Source of the DNA: an uncultured Thermoanaerobaculum sp.
Lineage (GTDB): Bacteria > Acidobacteriota > Thermoanaerobaculia > Thermoanaerobaculales > Thermoanaerobaculaceae
Length of the DNA: 64,000 nt
Assembly (NCBI GenBank): GCA_937934115.1
Contig: CALHAH010000022.1
Location: 1 to 64,000 of the forward strand
Direction: 5' to 3'
Every line of letters begins with the position of its first letter. Within the stretch, counting starts at the first letter, position 1. A program made the translations under genes and the position numbers. Below are positions 1-8,291 of this stretch, one piece after another. The notes beneath the pieces were generated by a model. That model was not told where the DNA came from, made no database searches, and was given only the letters and a program-made list of their open reading frames with translations.

Positions 1-6
1 CTACCA

Positions 7-1635
7 ATGTTCCCTGGTCTCAAGCTCCCCTTCGATTTCATGTTGGGCGCAGGGGTGGTGAGCTCTCTCCTCCTAGTTTTGGGCTTGGTGGGCCTCTACC
101 GCCCGTGGGTTTTTGCTTCTGTCGGTTCCCTTTTCGCTGTAGTAGCTCGCTGGCGGAAAACCGGGTGGAAATGGCGGCATCTCCTCCCCCCCGCCTTAGC
201 AAGCGTTCTGCTGGTGCCGGTGGCCCTTGCACAACCCTTTTTCTATGACGCCCTCGTGTACCATTTGGCTCTACCCTGGCAGGCACTGCTTGAAAGCGGG
301 TGGCAGTCGCATCCGGAGAACATGTACGCTGCGGGTCCACCTCTTGCCCAGCTTTGCGCTTTACCTTTCCTTGTGGTTTTTTTGCCGCGTTCTTACGCTT
401 TCCTTCACCTTTTAGCCTTTCTTTTGGCTGGCGCGGCTCTCTCCACCCTTTGCCGGCTTTTGGGAGGGCGCTGGCTTGGTTTTCTGGCGGCATTTTGCTT
501 GCCTCTCATACCCCTTTACGTTTTAGTTCCGGCCCTGCCGGCGGCGGAAGGCTGGGCCGTGCTTGGCGTCACAACCGCAGCGGTTCTTTTGTTTTCTCCA
601 CGCACCGCCGCATTAGCTTCCCTTTTCGCTGGCCTTGCGGTGGCGGCCCGCCTCCAGGTGTTCCCCGTTGCGGTTGGAGTTGTAGCGTTGGCATGCCTCG
701 GCCGGCAACGCTGGCGAGACCGGGTGGCGGTTGCACTTACTTTCGTCTTTGGGGCGGCGCTTTGGTGGGGAAAGAACCTTTTGCTTTTGGGGCAGCCCTT
801 ACTTCCCCTTGGCTGGACCGGCGTCGGGGCTTCCTTTGTCAATCGTGAGGCACTCCGGGTGGTTGCCCAGGGCTTGGGCGTAATCGATATCGTGAAGGCT
901 CTTCTCCGCAGTCTCCTACCTCATGCTTCGTATATTTTGCCGCTTTTCGTCGCTTCGGTGGGGACCTTTTGCCTCGTCCCGCGGCGGCGGGTAGCAGTGG
1001 TTTCATTCTTGGGTGTTTTCGGGTTGCTGGGGGCCCCCTTCGTCGGTCTTGTTTCCCGTTACCTCGCAGGCACGGTGCCATTTTGGCTGGCCGTACCCAC
1101 CGCTGCGCGCACCACCTTGAATAGGTTCGCCGCGGGCTTGGCCTTGGCATCGGCCGCTCTTCTTGGCCTTGTGGTTAGTGGGCAGCAAGTTCTGCGATGG
1201 GGAGGGGTTTCCCTGATGGGGCCAGCGTCTTGGGTGCAAGAGCGGCTAGTGGTGAACAACCCGTTTCCGGCTTTCCAAAAGGCCTGGGTACTGGAGAAGG
1301 ACGCACGAGTGCTTTTTGTAGGAGAGCCGCGAGGTTTTCTGTTTCCTCGCCGATTCATTGCCCCTTCGGTGTTTGATGAGCACCCCCTCGTAAAAATCAC
1401 GGAAACCGCATCTTCAGCGCAAGAAATGGTCCGGTTACTAGCAAAGGAGGGGTTTACTCATCTGTTGGTGAATTGGGGCGAGCTTCACAGGCTGGTTCCT
1501 GGGTATCCCTGCGCCCCTTGGCGGACACGGCGGGGGCGTGCGAACTTTCTCAATTTGATTCGATCTTTGGAGCCACCGATTCTTGCTGCGGAACCGGTGG
1601 CTATTTACTCGTTGCCGGCGCGACGCGGCCCGTGA
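7..1635 (+). CDS. Polytopic membrane protein, glycosyltransferase-like (5' end uncertain)
   Basis: A 542-residue hydrophobic protein with about ten or more predicted membrane helices over residues 1-400, then a soluble C-terminal tail of about 140 residues. The overall plan resembles the GT-C/ArnT-like polyprenol-sugar-dependent glycosyltransferase membrane proteins, and the tail (VLFVGEPRG, then THLLVNWGEL) resembles the periplasmic end of such proteins. I see no diagnostic catalytic motif, so the function is inference. The frame is open to the left edge of the window, so the ATG at position 7 may not be the true start and the gene may be incomplete. It is followed by a 259-bp gap before rplU and is probably a separate transcription unit. 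Confidence 0.6.
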   Translation: MFPGLKLPFDFMLGAGVVSSLLLVLGLVGLYRPWVFASVGSLFAVVARWRKTGWKWRHLLPPALASVLLVPVALAQPFFYDALVYHLALPWQALLESGWQSHPENMYAAGPPLAQLCALPFLVVFLPRSYAFLHLLAFLLAGAALSTLCRLLGGRWLGFLAAFCLPLIPLYVLVPALPAAEGWAVLGVTTAAVLLFSPRTAALASLFAGLAVAARLQVFPVAVGVVALACLGRQRWRDRVAVALTFVFGAALWWGKNLLLLGQPLLPLGWTGVGASFVNREALRVVAQGLGVIDIVKALLRSLLPHASYILPLFVASVGTFCLVPRRRVAVVSFLGVFGLLGAPFVGLVSRYLAGTVPFWLAVPTAARTTLNRFAAGLALASAALLGLVVSGQQVLRWGGVSLMGPASWVQERLVVNNPFPAFQKAWVLEKDARVLFVGEPRGFLFPRRFIAPSVFDEHPLVKITETASSAQEMVRLLAKEGFTHLLVNWGELHRLVPGYPCAPWRTRRGRANFLNLIRSLEPPILAAEPVAIYSLPARRGP

Positions 1636-1828
1636 CTTTTTAGAGCTTTTGCGGGAAGAAAACGTCAAGCGTAGTGCGGATCTGGACGGTATTCACCGCA
1701 AAGCCACTCCGTTCCTCAACCGCGGAGGCGCGCACCTCCCCCGCCACGCCGGAAAACGCAAAACCCCGATCCAGGTTTTCTCCCAATCCACCAAGGCGTG
1801 CCAAAATTTATGGACCGATACACGCTGT

Positions 1829-1858
1829 TTGACAGGCGTGCACGCTTTGTGGTAAAAG
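1829..1858 (+). promoter_or_regulatory. Candidate housekeeping promoter of rplU-rpmA
   Basis: A perfect -35 box TTGACA (1829-1834) is followed after 18 bp by TAAAAG (1853-1858), a four-of-six match to TATAAT. Transcription would begin near 1865 and leave a leader of about 30 nt carrying GAGGAG before the rplU ATG. The rest of the 259-bp gap 1636-1894 holds only a short GGAGG-N6-CCTCC hairpin (1724-1739) without a T-tract, and no gene I can support. Confidence 0.5.
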
Positions 1859-1894
1859 GGCTGTCCCCGCGACAAGGGGTTTTGCGAGGAGCGT

Positions 1895-2212
1895 ATGTAC
1901 GCCATTGTGGAAGCAGGAGGTAAACAGCACAAAGTGGAGGTTGGCCAGCGGGTGCTGGTGGAGCGGGTTTGGCCTGAGGCGCAAGCCGGCACGCACGTGA
2001 CCTTCCATCGGGTACTGCTGGTGCGCACCCACCAGGCGGTGCGCCTGGGTAACCCCACGGTGGAAGGGGCTACGGTACGGGCCACCGTGCTTCGTGCTCT
2101 CCGAGGCGAGAAGGTGATTGTTTTCAAAAAGAAGCGTCGGAAGCAATACCGTCGCACCAAGGGTCACCGCCAGAACCTCTTTGAGGTGCGGATTGACGCC
2201 ATTGAGGCGTGA
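1895..2212 (+). CDS. rplU: 50S ribosomal protein L21
   Basis: Encodes 105 residues, the usual length of bacterial L21, a 23S rRNA-binding protein of the large subunit. The N-terminus (MYAIVEAGGKQHKVEVGQ) and the late KRRKQYRRTKGHRQ basic stretch are family signatures. The ATG follows GAGGAG at good spacing. It is followed after 9 nt by rpmA, the conserved L21-L27 gene pair, and then by obg, a gene order kept across many bacteria. A consensus-like promoter lies just upstream. Confidence 0.97.
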   Translation: MYAIVEAGGKQHKVEVGQRVLVERVWPEAQAGTHVTFHRVLLVRTHQAVRLGNPTVEGATVRATVLRALRGEKVIVFKKKRRKQYRRTKGHRQNLFEVRIDAIEA

Positions 2213-2221
2213 GGAGGGGAT

Positions 2222-2479
2222 ATGGCGCACAAGAAAGGCCAAGGTTCCAGCCGCAACGGTCGTGACTCCCACGCCCAGAGGTTGGGTGTCAAGCGGGGAG
2301 ACGGTGAGTTGGTGCTCCCGGGCACCATCATCGTGCGCCAACGGGGGACCCGTTGGAAGCCGGGGGTGGGTGTGCGGCGTGGCGGTGACGATACGCTTTA
2401 TGCCGCCATTTCCGGTCGGGTCCGTTTCCGTGACCGGGGCCGCCTCGGGAAGTTCGTTTCCATCGAGCCTGTAGCGTAG
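2222..2479 (+). CDS. rpmA: 50S ribosomal protein L27
   Basis: Encodes 85 residues, typical for L27, which reaches toward the peptidyl-transferase centre of the ribosome. The start ([16 protein letters not shown]) and the motif [24 protein letters not shown] are clear L27 signatures. The N-terminus lacks the cleavable extension seen in Firmicutes. A GAGGAGGGG Shine-Dalgarno sequence sits immediately upstream. Co-transcribed with rplU; a 99-bp gap that has no obvious terminator separates it from obg. Confidence 0.97.
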   Translation: MAHKKGQGSSRNGRDSHAQRLGVKRGDGELVLPGTIIVRQRGTRWKPGVGVRRGGDDTLYAAISGRVRFRDRGRLGKFVSIEPVA

Positions 2480-2578
2480 CTCTAGTCTTGCCGCAATCTT
2501 GCCGCCAAGCCAGCCTTTCGGGGGCGAGGCCCTCAACGGTTGGTGTGTGTCGGCGTTTCCCTGGGGTACAAGCCGGCT

Positions 2579-3568
2579 ATGTTTCTTGATGAAGTGAGGC
2601 TTCTCGTAAAAGCTGGCGATGGGGGGCGGGGGTGTGTTTCTTTTCGCCGAGAAAAGTTCGTGCCCCGTGGTGGGCCCGACGGTGGCGACGGAGGAAGGGG
2701 CGGGCATGTGATTTTGCGTGCCACGGCCGAGTACAACACCCTTGCCCACCTCTACCACAAGCACGTGGTGAAGGCGAAGCGAGGGGAGCACGGGAGGGGT
2801 TCAAACCAAAGCGGGGCGGCAGGCGAGGATGTGGTAATCCTCGTTCCCTGTGGTACCGTGGTGCGCGATTTCGAAAGCGGAGAGGTTTTGGCTGACCTCG
2901 TAACTCCGGGGCAAGAGGTGGTGGTGGCCCGCGGCGGGCGAGGGGGGCGGGGCAACCAGCACTTTGCCACACCCACCCACAAGGCGCCTCGCTACGCCGA
3001 GGAAGGCCAACGGGGAGAGGAACGGCACCTGCAGTTGGAGCTCAAGCTTATCGCCGATGTGGGGTTGGTGGGCCTACCCAACGCTGGTAAGTCCACGCTG
3101 CTGTCCCGGGTTTCCGCGGCGCGCCCGAAAATTGCCGCTTACCCTTTCACCACTCTCGAACCCCATCTGGGCGTAGTTACGTGGGGCGAGCGGTCGTTGG
3201 TTTTTGCCGATATTCCTGGGCTTATCGCCGGGGCCTCCCTGGGTGCAGGTTTGGGTCACCGTTTTTTAAAGCACGTTGAGCGATGCCGCATGCTGCTACA
3301 CCTGGTGGACCTGGCTTCGCCCATGCCACCGGGCGAGCAGGTGCAGGTCATTCGCCAGGAGTTGGCGCTTTTTGATCCCTCTTTGCCCGCGCGTACCACG
3401 ATCCTGGTGGGCACCAAGGCGGATGCCATGGCCTCCCCGGAGCGGGGAGAGGAGCTAGCTTTGTTGGCGGGGCAACTGGCTTTAAGCTATGTGGTGATTT
3501 CCGCTGTCACCGGCAGCGGGCTGGAGGAGCTCTTGCGGGAGGTTTTTGGTCGGGTGGGGCAAGCGTGA
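2579..3568 (+). CDS. obg: Obg/CgtA GTPase, ribosome assembly
   Basis: A 329-residue GTPase needed for 50S maturation and linked to stringent control in other bacteria. Residues 1-155 form the glycine-rich Obg fold ([22 protein letters not shown] at the start). The G domain follows with G1 GLPNAGKST, the G2/switch I region YPFTTLEP, G3 DIPGLI and G4 GTKAD. The C-terminal Obg extension found in some species is essentially absent. I chose the ATG at 2579 because the Obg fold begins exactly there; an in-frame GTG 13 codons upstream adds unconserved residues. The stop overlaps the GTG of nadD (GTGA). Confidence 0.95.
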   Translation: MFLDEVRLLVKAGDGGRGCVSFRREKFVPRGGPDGGDGGRGGHVILRATAEYNTLAHLYHKHVVKAKRGEHGRGSNQSGAAGEDVVILVPCGTVVRDFESGEVLADLVTPGQEVVVARGGRGGRGNQHFATPTHKAPRYAEEGQRGEERHLQLELKLIADVGLVGLPNAGKSTLLSRVSAARPKIAAYPFTTLEPHLGVVTWGERSLVFADIPGLIAGASLGAGLGHRFLKHVERCRMLLHLVDLASPMPPGEQVQVIRQELALFDPSLPARTTILVGTKADAMASPERGEELALLAGQLALSYVVISAVTGSGLEELLREVFGRVGQA

Positions 3569-4233
3569 GACGGGTTGCGGTTTTTGGTGGCACCTTTGAT
3601 CCGGTGCACTTGGGCCACTTAGTCCCCACCGTGGGGGCTGCTGAAACCTTCGGCTTTTCCCAGGTAGTCTTTATCCCCGCCTTTGACCCTCCCCACAAGC
3701 AAGGGGCGGTTCTGGCGCCTTATTCGCACCGCTTTGCCATGTTGGCTTTGGCCACCCAGCCTTACGATCGTTTTTTTGTGTCCGACCTGGAAATGGGGCG
3801 GCCGGGGCCCACGTACACGGTAGATACCCTGCGTGAGTTTACCCGCCATTGCCCTGAAAACCAGGTTTACTTCCTTTTAGGCAGCGATTCCTTTTCGCAA
3901 ATTGCCACCTGGCACCGGTGGGAGGAGCTCACCGACCTGGCGCATTTCGTGGTTTTGCATCGGGCTACGGTGTGGGGAGAAGAGCTCATGAACCGCGTTC
4001 CCGCCCGCCTCAAGGACCGCTTGACCCCGGTGCGGCTGTTTGCGCCCGTGCCCGAAGCCCCCCCTGGCCGAAAGCTGGTGTACCTTTTAGAACACGAGCC
4101 GTTTCCGGTTTCCGCCAGTCTCATCCGTGAACGCCTGCAAGCGGGGCAAACTATTTCCGAGTTGGTCCCCCCCGAAGTTCACCGTTGGATCGTGAAGTAC
4201 GGTTTGTACCACCAGGTTTCCCATGGATGCTGA
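3565..4233 (+). CDS. nadD: Nicotinate-nucleotide adenylyltransferase
   Basis: A 222-residue enzyme that joins nicotinate mononucleotide and ATP to form deamido-NAD, the step before NAD synthetase; that enzyme is also encoded in this window. The nucleotidyltransferase motif [12 protein letters not shown] is at residues 8-19, and the second signature SASLIRERL is near the C-terminus. The gene starts with GTG in a four-base overlap with the obg stop and overlaps rsfS by 11 nt. The order obg-nadD-rsfS is common in bacteria. Confidence 0.95.
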   Translation: MRRVAVFGGTFDPVHLGHLVPTVGAAETFGFSQVVFIPAFDPPHKQGAVLAPYSHRFAMLALATQPYDRFFVSDLEMGRPGPTYTVDTLREFTRHCPENQVYFLLGSDSFSQIATWHRWEELTDLAHFVVLHRATVWGEELMNRVPARLKDRLTPVRLFAPVPEAPPGRKLVYLLEHEPFPVSASLIRERLQAGQTISELVPPEVHRWIVKYGLYHQVSHGC

Positions 4234-4591
4234 GATTTTTGCTCGCTTGCAAAAGGTTGTGGCGGCAATGGAAGCCAAAAAGGCGTACCACCTTTTGGCT
4301 TTAGATGTTTCGGAAAAAACCTCCATAGCAGACGCTTTCGTGCTGTGCTCGGTGGCATCCAGCCGCCAAGCGCAAGCGGTGGCCGACGAGGTGGATCGGG
4401 TACTTGCCCAGGCTGGGGTGCACGCCTTATCTGTGGAAGGCTACCTCCACGGCACGTGGATCCTCATGGACTACGGCGATTTTGTGCTACATATTTTCCA
4501 GGAGGACCGGCGGGAGTACTACGGCTTGGAGCGGCTTTGGGGGGACGCCCCAGACATTACCGCTGCGCTGCACGAGCAAACTGGGCTATGA
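4223..4591 (+). CDS. rsfS: Ribosomal silencing factor RsfS
   Basis: A 122-residue member of the RsfS/Iojap family, which binds ribosomal protein L14 and blocks subunit joining during starvation. The family pattern is visible: the DAFVLCSVASSRQAQAV segment, then VEGYLHGTWILMDYGDFVLHIF and a terminal region around YYGLERLWGDAP. The start lies inside the nadD 3' end, and the stop overlaps the next ATG (ATGA), so translational coupling is likely along the whole operon. Confidence 0.93.
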   Translation: MDAEIFARLQKVVAAMEAKKAYHLLALDVSEKTSIADAFVLCSVASSRQAQAVADEVDRVLAQAGVHALSVEGYLHGTWILMDYGDFVLHIFQEDRREYYGLERLWGDAPDITAALHEQTGL

Positions 4592-5493
4592 CGCCTCTTT
4601 ACCGCAGCCTCAACGTGGAGGCCGCAAAGCTGGCGCGGGAGCTGGCGCGTCTGGCCCCCACTTCCTTGCCGCTGCTGCTGGAAGGCGAAACTGGCACGGG
4701 GAAGAGCTTTCTCGCCCGCCGCATCCACCGTCGCTCACGGCCGGGAAAGCCTTACGTGGTTGTGGATTGCGCGGCGATTCCGGAAACGCTTCTGCCCTCC
4801 GAGTTATTTGGCCACGTGGCTGGGGCGTTTACCGATGCCACCCGATCCCGGCGCGGGGCGTTGGACCGAGCGGGCGATGGGACCTTGGTTTTGGACCGCT
4901 TGGATGCGGTGGCACCCGCTACGCAAGCGGCGCTCTTGCGCGTGCTGGAGGAGCAGCGTTTTACCCCTTTGGGGGCAAGCCACTGGCGACCACTTCGCGC
5001 ACGAGTCATGGCCCTGGTAGGCCCGGGTCTTGCGGCCAAGGTGAAAAGCGGTGAGTTTCGTCCCGACCTCTACCACCGGCTGGCGGGCTTCCACGCGGTG
5101 CTGTTGCCCTTGCGCCACCGCTGGCAGGATATCCTACCTGCCGCCAAGAGCTGGCTTTTCAAGCATGCCCCTCCCATTACCTTGGCGGCGGAGGCGGAAA
5201 AGCTGCTGGTCTCGTATCCCTGGCCGGGAAACTTCCGTGAACTTGAGGGTGTGCTACAGCGGGCGGTGCTGTCGGCTACGGGTTCCTCCATCGGTCCCGG
5301 CGAGCTCCGCTTGCCGCTTTGGCAGTGGAGTGAGGTTATGGCCCAGTTGTCCAAGAACGCCGTGCCCTTGGCGCAGGCTTGCAAGCTGTACGCGCTTTTC
5401 GTGTTAGCTCAGGAAGGCGGCAACGTGTCGCGTGCGGCCCGCCTTTTGGGGATTTCCCGGCGGACCCTTATCCGCTGGAAGAAGGAAACGTGA
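4588..5493 (+). CDS. Degenerate sigma54-activator-like AAA+ protein
   Basis: A 301-residue protein with the layout of a receiver-less bacterial enhancer-binding protein: an AAA+ domain (about 5-225) and a C-terminal Fis-like helix-turn-helix (GGNVSRAARLLGISRRTLIR). Walker A (GETGTGKS, 33-40) is intact. The sigma54-contact loop reads GAFTDA (79-84) rather than GAFTGA, Walker B reads LVLDRLD (about 100-106) instead of LFLDEIG, and the usual sensor-I ATN segment is ALVGPG. ATP hydrolysis and sigma54 activation are therefore doubtful, and it may act as a plain DNA-binding regulator. It begins in an ATGA overlap with rsfS and ends in a GTGA overlap with rlmH, an unusual insertion between those genes. 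Confidence 0.8.
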   Translation: MTPLYRSLNVEAAKLARELARLAPTSLPLLLEGETGTGKSFLARRIHRRSRPGKPYVVVDCAAIPETLLPSELFGHVAGAFTDATRSRRGALDRAGDGTLVLDRLDAVAPATQAALLRVLEEQRFTPLGASHWRPLRARVMALVGPGLAAKVKSGEFRPDLYHRLAGFHAVLLPLRHRWQDILPAAKSWLFKHAPPITLAAEAEKLLVSYPWPGNFRELEGVLQRAVLSATGSSIGPGELRLPLWQWSEVMAQLSKNAVPLAQACKLYALFVLAQEGGNVSRAARLLGISRRTLIRWKKET

Positions 5494-5963
5494 GGCAAGC
5501 CAAGCTCCTGTACGTGGGTGGGCGTCCAGAAGCCCCGTGGGAGGCGCTTTGCCAGGTTTACCGTCGGCGCCTGCAGCGGTTTCTTCACTGGGAGGAACGA
5601 CGCTTGCCGTTGGCAGAAGGGCGTAGGCAAGACCCCAAAGGTGCCTTGGCGCGGGAGGCAAAGGCTATTTTGCGGGAGCTGGAGGCAGGGGAACGGGTGG
5701 TGGCCTTGGACGAAAGGGGCAAGGAGTGGAGCACGGAGGAGCTGGCCAACTTCCTGCAAGCTCATCTGCCCGTGGGGCCGGTGGCCTTCGTAATTGGCTC
5801 GGATTTGGGGCTGCACCAAGAGGTGTTGGCTCGGGCCCAGTTTTGCTGGTCCCTTTCCCGCCTTACCTTGCCCCACGAGCTAGCGCGTGTCTTAGTGATG
5901 GAACAGGTTTATCGGGCCTTGGATCTTCTGGCCGGGGGTTCGTACCACCGGGCTAAGCTATAA
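5490..5963 (+). CDS. rlmH: 23S rRNA pseudouridine-1915 N3-methyltransferase
   Basis: A 157-residue SPOUT-family methyltransferase that modifies pseudouridine 1915 in helix 69 of 23S rRNA using S-adenosylmethionine. The knot region FVIGSDLGLHQEVLARA and the C-terminus with LPHELARVLVMEQVYRALDLLAGGSYHR are typical of the family. The start is a GTG overlapping the preceding stop (GTGA). rlmH commonly follows rsfS; here the AAA+ gene has been placed between them. Confidence 0.93.
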   Translation: MRQAKLLYVGGRPEAPWEALCQVYRRRLQRFLHWEERRLPLAEGRRQDPKGALAREAKAILRELEAGERVVALDERGKEWSTEELANFLQAHLPVGPVAFVIGSDLGLHQEVLARAQFCWSLSRLTLPHELARVLVMEQVYRALDLLAGGSYHRAKL

Positions 5964-5983
5964 TTTGCCTCTTGGAGGATCCG

Positions 5984-6337
5984 GTGGGCGTTTCGAACCT
6001 AGAAGCCATCAAAAAGGAGCTGGAAGCCAAGAGGCAGGAAATCCTTGAGGGTATCGCGCGGGCTAGGGCCTTGGGCCAGGTGGAAGGGGAAACCGGAGCC
6101 CCTGACATTGCCGATCGCGCCGCTTCCGCCCTGCAGCGGGAGTTTTCTTTTTCTCTCACTGAAAACGAGGGCAAAATCTTGAAGCTCATTGATGAGGCCC
6201 TTGTCCGCTTGCAAAACGGAAACTACGGGCTTTGTGTGCACTGCGGGCAGCCCATTGAGCCGGCCCGCTTGGCGGCGGTTCCTTGGGCGCGCCATTGCCT
6301 CGCCTGTCAGGAACTTCAGGACCGGGGGGAGCTCTGA
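5984..6337 (+). CDS. DksA/TraR-type zinc-finger protein
   Basis: About 117 residues: an N-terminal helical coiled-coil (roughly 1-75, rich in Glu and Lys) and a C-terminal four-cysteine zinc finger (CVHCGQPIEP then HCLACQ). DksA-type proteins bind in the RNA polymerase secondary channel and modulate rRNA and amino-acid promoters, often with ppGpp. I chose the GTG at 5984 because GGAGGA lies 4 nt upstream; an in-frame TTG at 5972 is possible. Short forms like this cannot be assigned to DksA or TraR function from sequence alone. Confidence 0.85.
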   Translation: MGVSNLEAIKKELEAKRQEILEGIARARALGQVEGETGAPDIADRAASALQREFSFSLTENEGKILKLIDEALVRLQNGNYGLCVHCGQPIEPARLAAVPWARHCLACQELQDRGEL

Positions 6338-7464
6338 AGCCGTTTTGCCTTCGCGTCGTAACGGCTTGCGATGAATACTTGTTGGCAAGGGCGAGAAAGG
6401 CTTTTGAGGCCCAGTTTCGAGAGGCCTTTCCCCAGGGCGAAGTGCACCTTGTGGATCCACCTTGGGAGCTTTCGCAACTTTGCCAGGAACTGCAAACGCC
6501 CTCGCTGTTTGCCAACGAGCGCTTGTTTTTGGTACCGCACGCTGAACCCTACTTTGCCCTCCCGCCAAAAGCTTCCCAGGTTCTGCTAGCAACTCTCAAA
6601 GCCCCGTTCTCGGGGGTGCTGTGGGTGGGTTTTTTTGCCGAGCTTCCGGAAGCTCCGGTGGGCCCGCTGGCGGAAGGTTTGGCCGGGCTGGGTGAGCTGC
6701 AGCACGTTTCCTTGCCCCCTCCCCCCAAGCCGTGGGAGGACGTAACACTCTCCAAGGAGCAAAAGGCGTTACTGCTCCAGCTTGTGGCAGAGGAAGCCCC
6801 GGAGCTTTTGGCGCACCAGGACGTGCTTGACGTGCTTTTGGAAACCCACGGCTTTTCTCCGCGCCAGCTGTTGCAAGCCGCCAAGAACATCGTGGCGTCC
6901 CAGGACCTAAGCCCAGAGGCAGCGCGGCGAAGCGCCGGTCGCCAAACCCTGCCTGCTTCAGAGTTGGAAAAGGCGCTCCAGGGTGGTGATTGGCCGCAGG
7001 TGGCCTACCACTTGGCGCAGCTGGCCGAAGGCGCCGTGCTTACGACTTTTAGGGGCAGTGAGGCCAGCGGTCGCAAGGCCGCGGAGCTGGCCGCGGGCCT
7101 TTTGGCCAGGGCTTGCCTGGCAGCGCTTGCGTTGCGCTTGCTTGCGGAGAAGGCAGGTCTTGAAAAGGAACTGGATCCCGCCAAGGTTTCGCAAGCTTTT
7201 TGGTACCCTCGGGAGTTCAAGCCCCGCCTGTACCCCAAGCTTTTGGCTGTGGCGCAGGAAATGCCCGAGTTGGGGCTTGGGGAGCGCTCCCCCTGGTCCC
7301 TGCAGGCCTCGTTCCGCCTGGCGGCGTATTTTTCAAGCAGGAAGCTGGCAGCAGGCGTGGGAGACCTCCTTCGTTTCGGGGCTCTCCGTGCCGAGGGGCT
7401 TGAACCTTGGGCCCCAGTGGTGTGGGCCTACGCCTCGCTTTTTGCGGCTTCCAAAAGCTCGTAA
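6334..7464 (+). CDS. holA: DNA polymerase III delta subunit (HolA-like)
   Basis: About 376 residues resembling HolA, the clamp-loader subunit that opens the sliding clamp. The N-terminal region (RVVTACDEYLLARARKAF) matches the start of the delta AAA+-like domain, followed by a central GDWPQVAYHLAQL-type helical domain and a C-terminal all-helical segment ending in a basic-hydrophobic helix. No ATG, GTG or TTG fits well; a CTG at 6334 overlapping the preceding stop would give the expected N-terminus, and TTG codons at 6283 or 6295 are alternatives. The 3' end overlaps the convergent rsmI by 37 bp. Confidence 0.75.
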   Translation: MKPFCLRVVTACDEYLLARARKAFEAQFREAFPQGEVHLVDPPWELSQLCQELQTPSLFANERLFLVPHAEPYFALPPKASQVLLATLKAPFSGVLWVGFFAELPEAPVGPLAEGLAGLGELQHVSLPPPPKPWEDVTLSKEQKALLLQLVAEEAPELLAHQDVLDVLLETHGFSPRQLLQAAKNIVASQDLSPEAARRSAGRQTLPASELEKALQGGDWPQVAYHLAQLAEGAVLTTFRGSEASGRKAAELAAGLLARACLAALALRLLAEKAGLEKELDPAKVSQAFWYPREFKPRLYPKLLAVAQEMPELGLGERSPWSLQASFRLAAYFSSRKLAAGVGDLLRFGALRAEGLEPWAPVVWAYASLFAASKSS

Positions 7465-8291
7465 AGCTTTTTCCTGGAAACCCCCAATTGCTGCGAAGCC
7501 ACCTTCTTGGCTTCCCCCAGGGGTAGCCCTTGCCCTTGCAGGCGGTGTATCAAGGCCAGAACTTCCTGGGGTTGTGGTTTTTTCCGCGGTACCTCCAGCG
7601 GCGGCCCTACCACCAAGGTAAACTCACCCCTGGCGAGGTGGGTTTGGGCGGCCAACGCCTGTAAGGAGCCGTGAACGCAGCGCTCATGCACCTTGGAAAG
7701 CTCGGCCAACAGCGCGGCTTCCCGCGCACCACCCAGGACCTCCGCCACGTCAGAAAGCTCCCCCGCGAGACGATGGGGGGAAAGAAAGACCACCAACGTG
7801 TGGTCAAGCTCGGCAAAGCGCTGTAAAAACCGCCTTCGGGCCTCACGCTTGGGGGGAAGGAAACCCACGAAGGTAAAGGGGTACGGGGGCAGGCCAGCAA
7901 CGCTGAGCGCCGCGGTTATGGCCGAAGGGCCGGGAACGGAGGCTACGGGCAACCCCGCGTGCCGGCAAGCACGCACCAGGCGGTAGCCGGGATCGCATAA
8001 AAGTGGCGTCCCGGCATCGGAGACCAATGCCACGCTTACCCCCGCCTGCAGCTCCTCCAAAACACGGGGAAGAACCTGGCTTTCGTTGTGCTCGTGGAAA
8101 GCCAAAAGCTTCGTGGTGATACCGGCAGCAGACAAAAGCTTAGCGGTGCGGCGGGTATCTTCGGCCAGAATTACCGCCACCGAAGCCAAAACTTCCTTGG
8201 CACGGGGGGAAAGGTCGGCAAGGGTGCCGATGGGTGTGGCCACCACGAAGAGCGTGCCAGGGGCAACGGTGGCGTTGCTCACCAGTTTCAC
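7428..8291 (-). CDS. rsmI: 16S rRNA (cytidine-1402 2'-O)-methyltransferase
   Basis: A 287-residue tetrapyrrole-methylase-fold enzyme that 2'-O-methylates C1402 in the ribosomal decoding centre. The N-terminal GTLFVVATPIGTLADLS, the EDTRRTAKLL segment, VSDAGTPLLCDPGYRLV and the VPGPSAITAALSVAGLP motif are all diagnostic of RsmI. The ATG overlaps the nadE stop (ATGA), so it is the last gene of a nitrilase-nadE-rsmI operon. Its 3' end runs 37 bp into the convergent holA-like gene. Confidence 0.95.
   Translation of the reverse strand: MKLVSNATVAPGTLFVVATPIGTLADLSPRAKEVLASVAVILAEDTRRTAKLLSAAGITTKLLAFHEHNESQVLPRVLEELQAGVSVALVSDAGTPLLCDPGYRLVRACRHAGLPVASVPGPSAITAALSVAGLPPYPFTFVGFLPPKREARRRFLQRFAELDHTLVVFLSPHRLAGELSDVAEVLGGAREAALLAELSKVHERCVHGSLQALAAQTHLARGEFTLVVGPPLEVPRKKPQPQEVLALIHRLQGQGLPLGEAKKVASQQLGVSRKKLYELLEAAKSEA

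Noticed and set aside
1724..1739. GGAGG-N6-CCTCC hairpin after the first gene
   Set aside because: Only a 5-bp stem and no T-run, so not a convincing terminator.
1808..2791. A 327-codon antisense frame across rplU, rpmA and the start of obg
   Set aside because: Antisense to three well-supported conserved genes, with no family signature and no ribosome-binding site.
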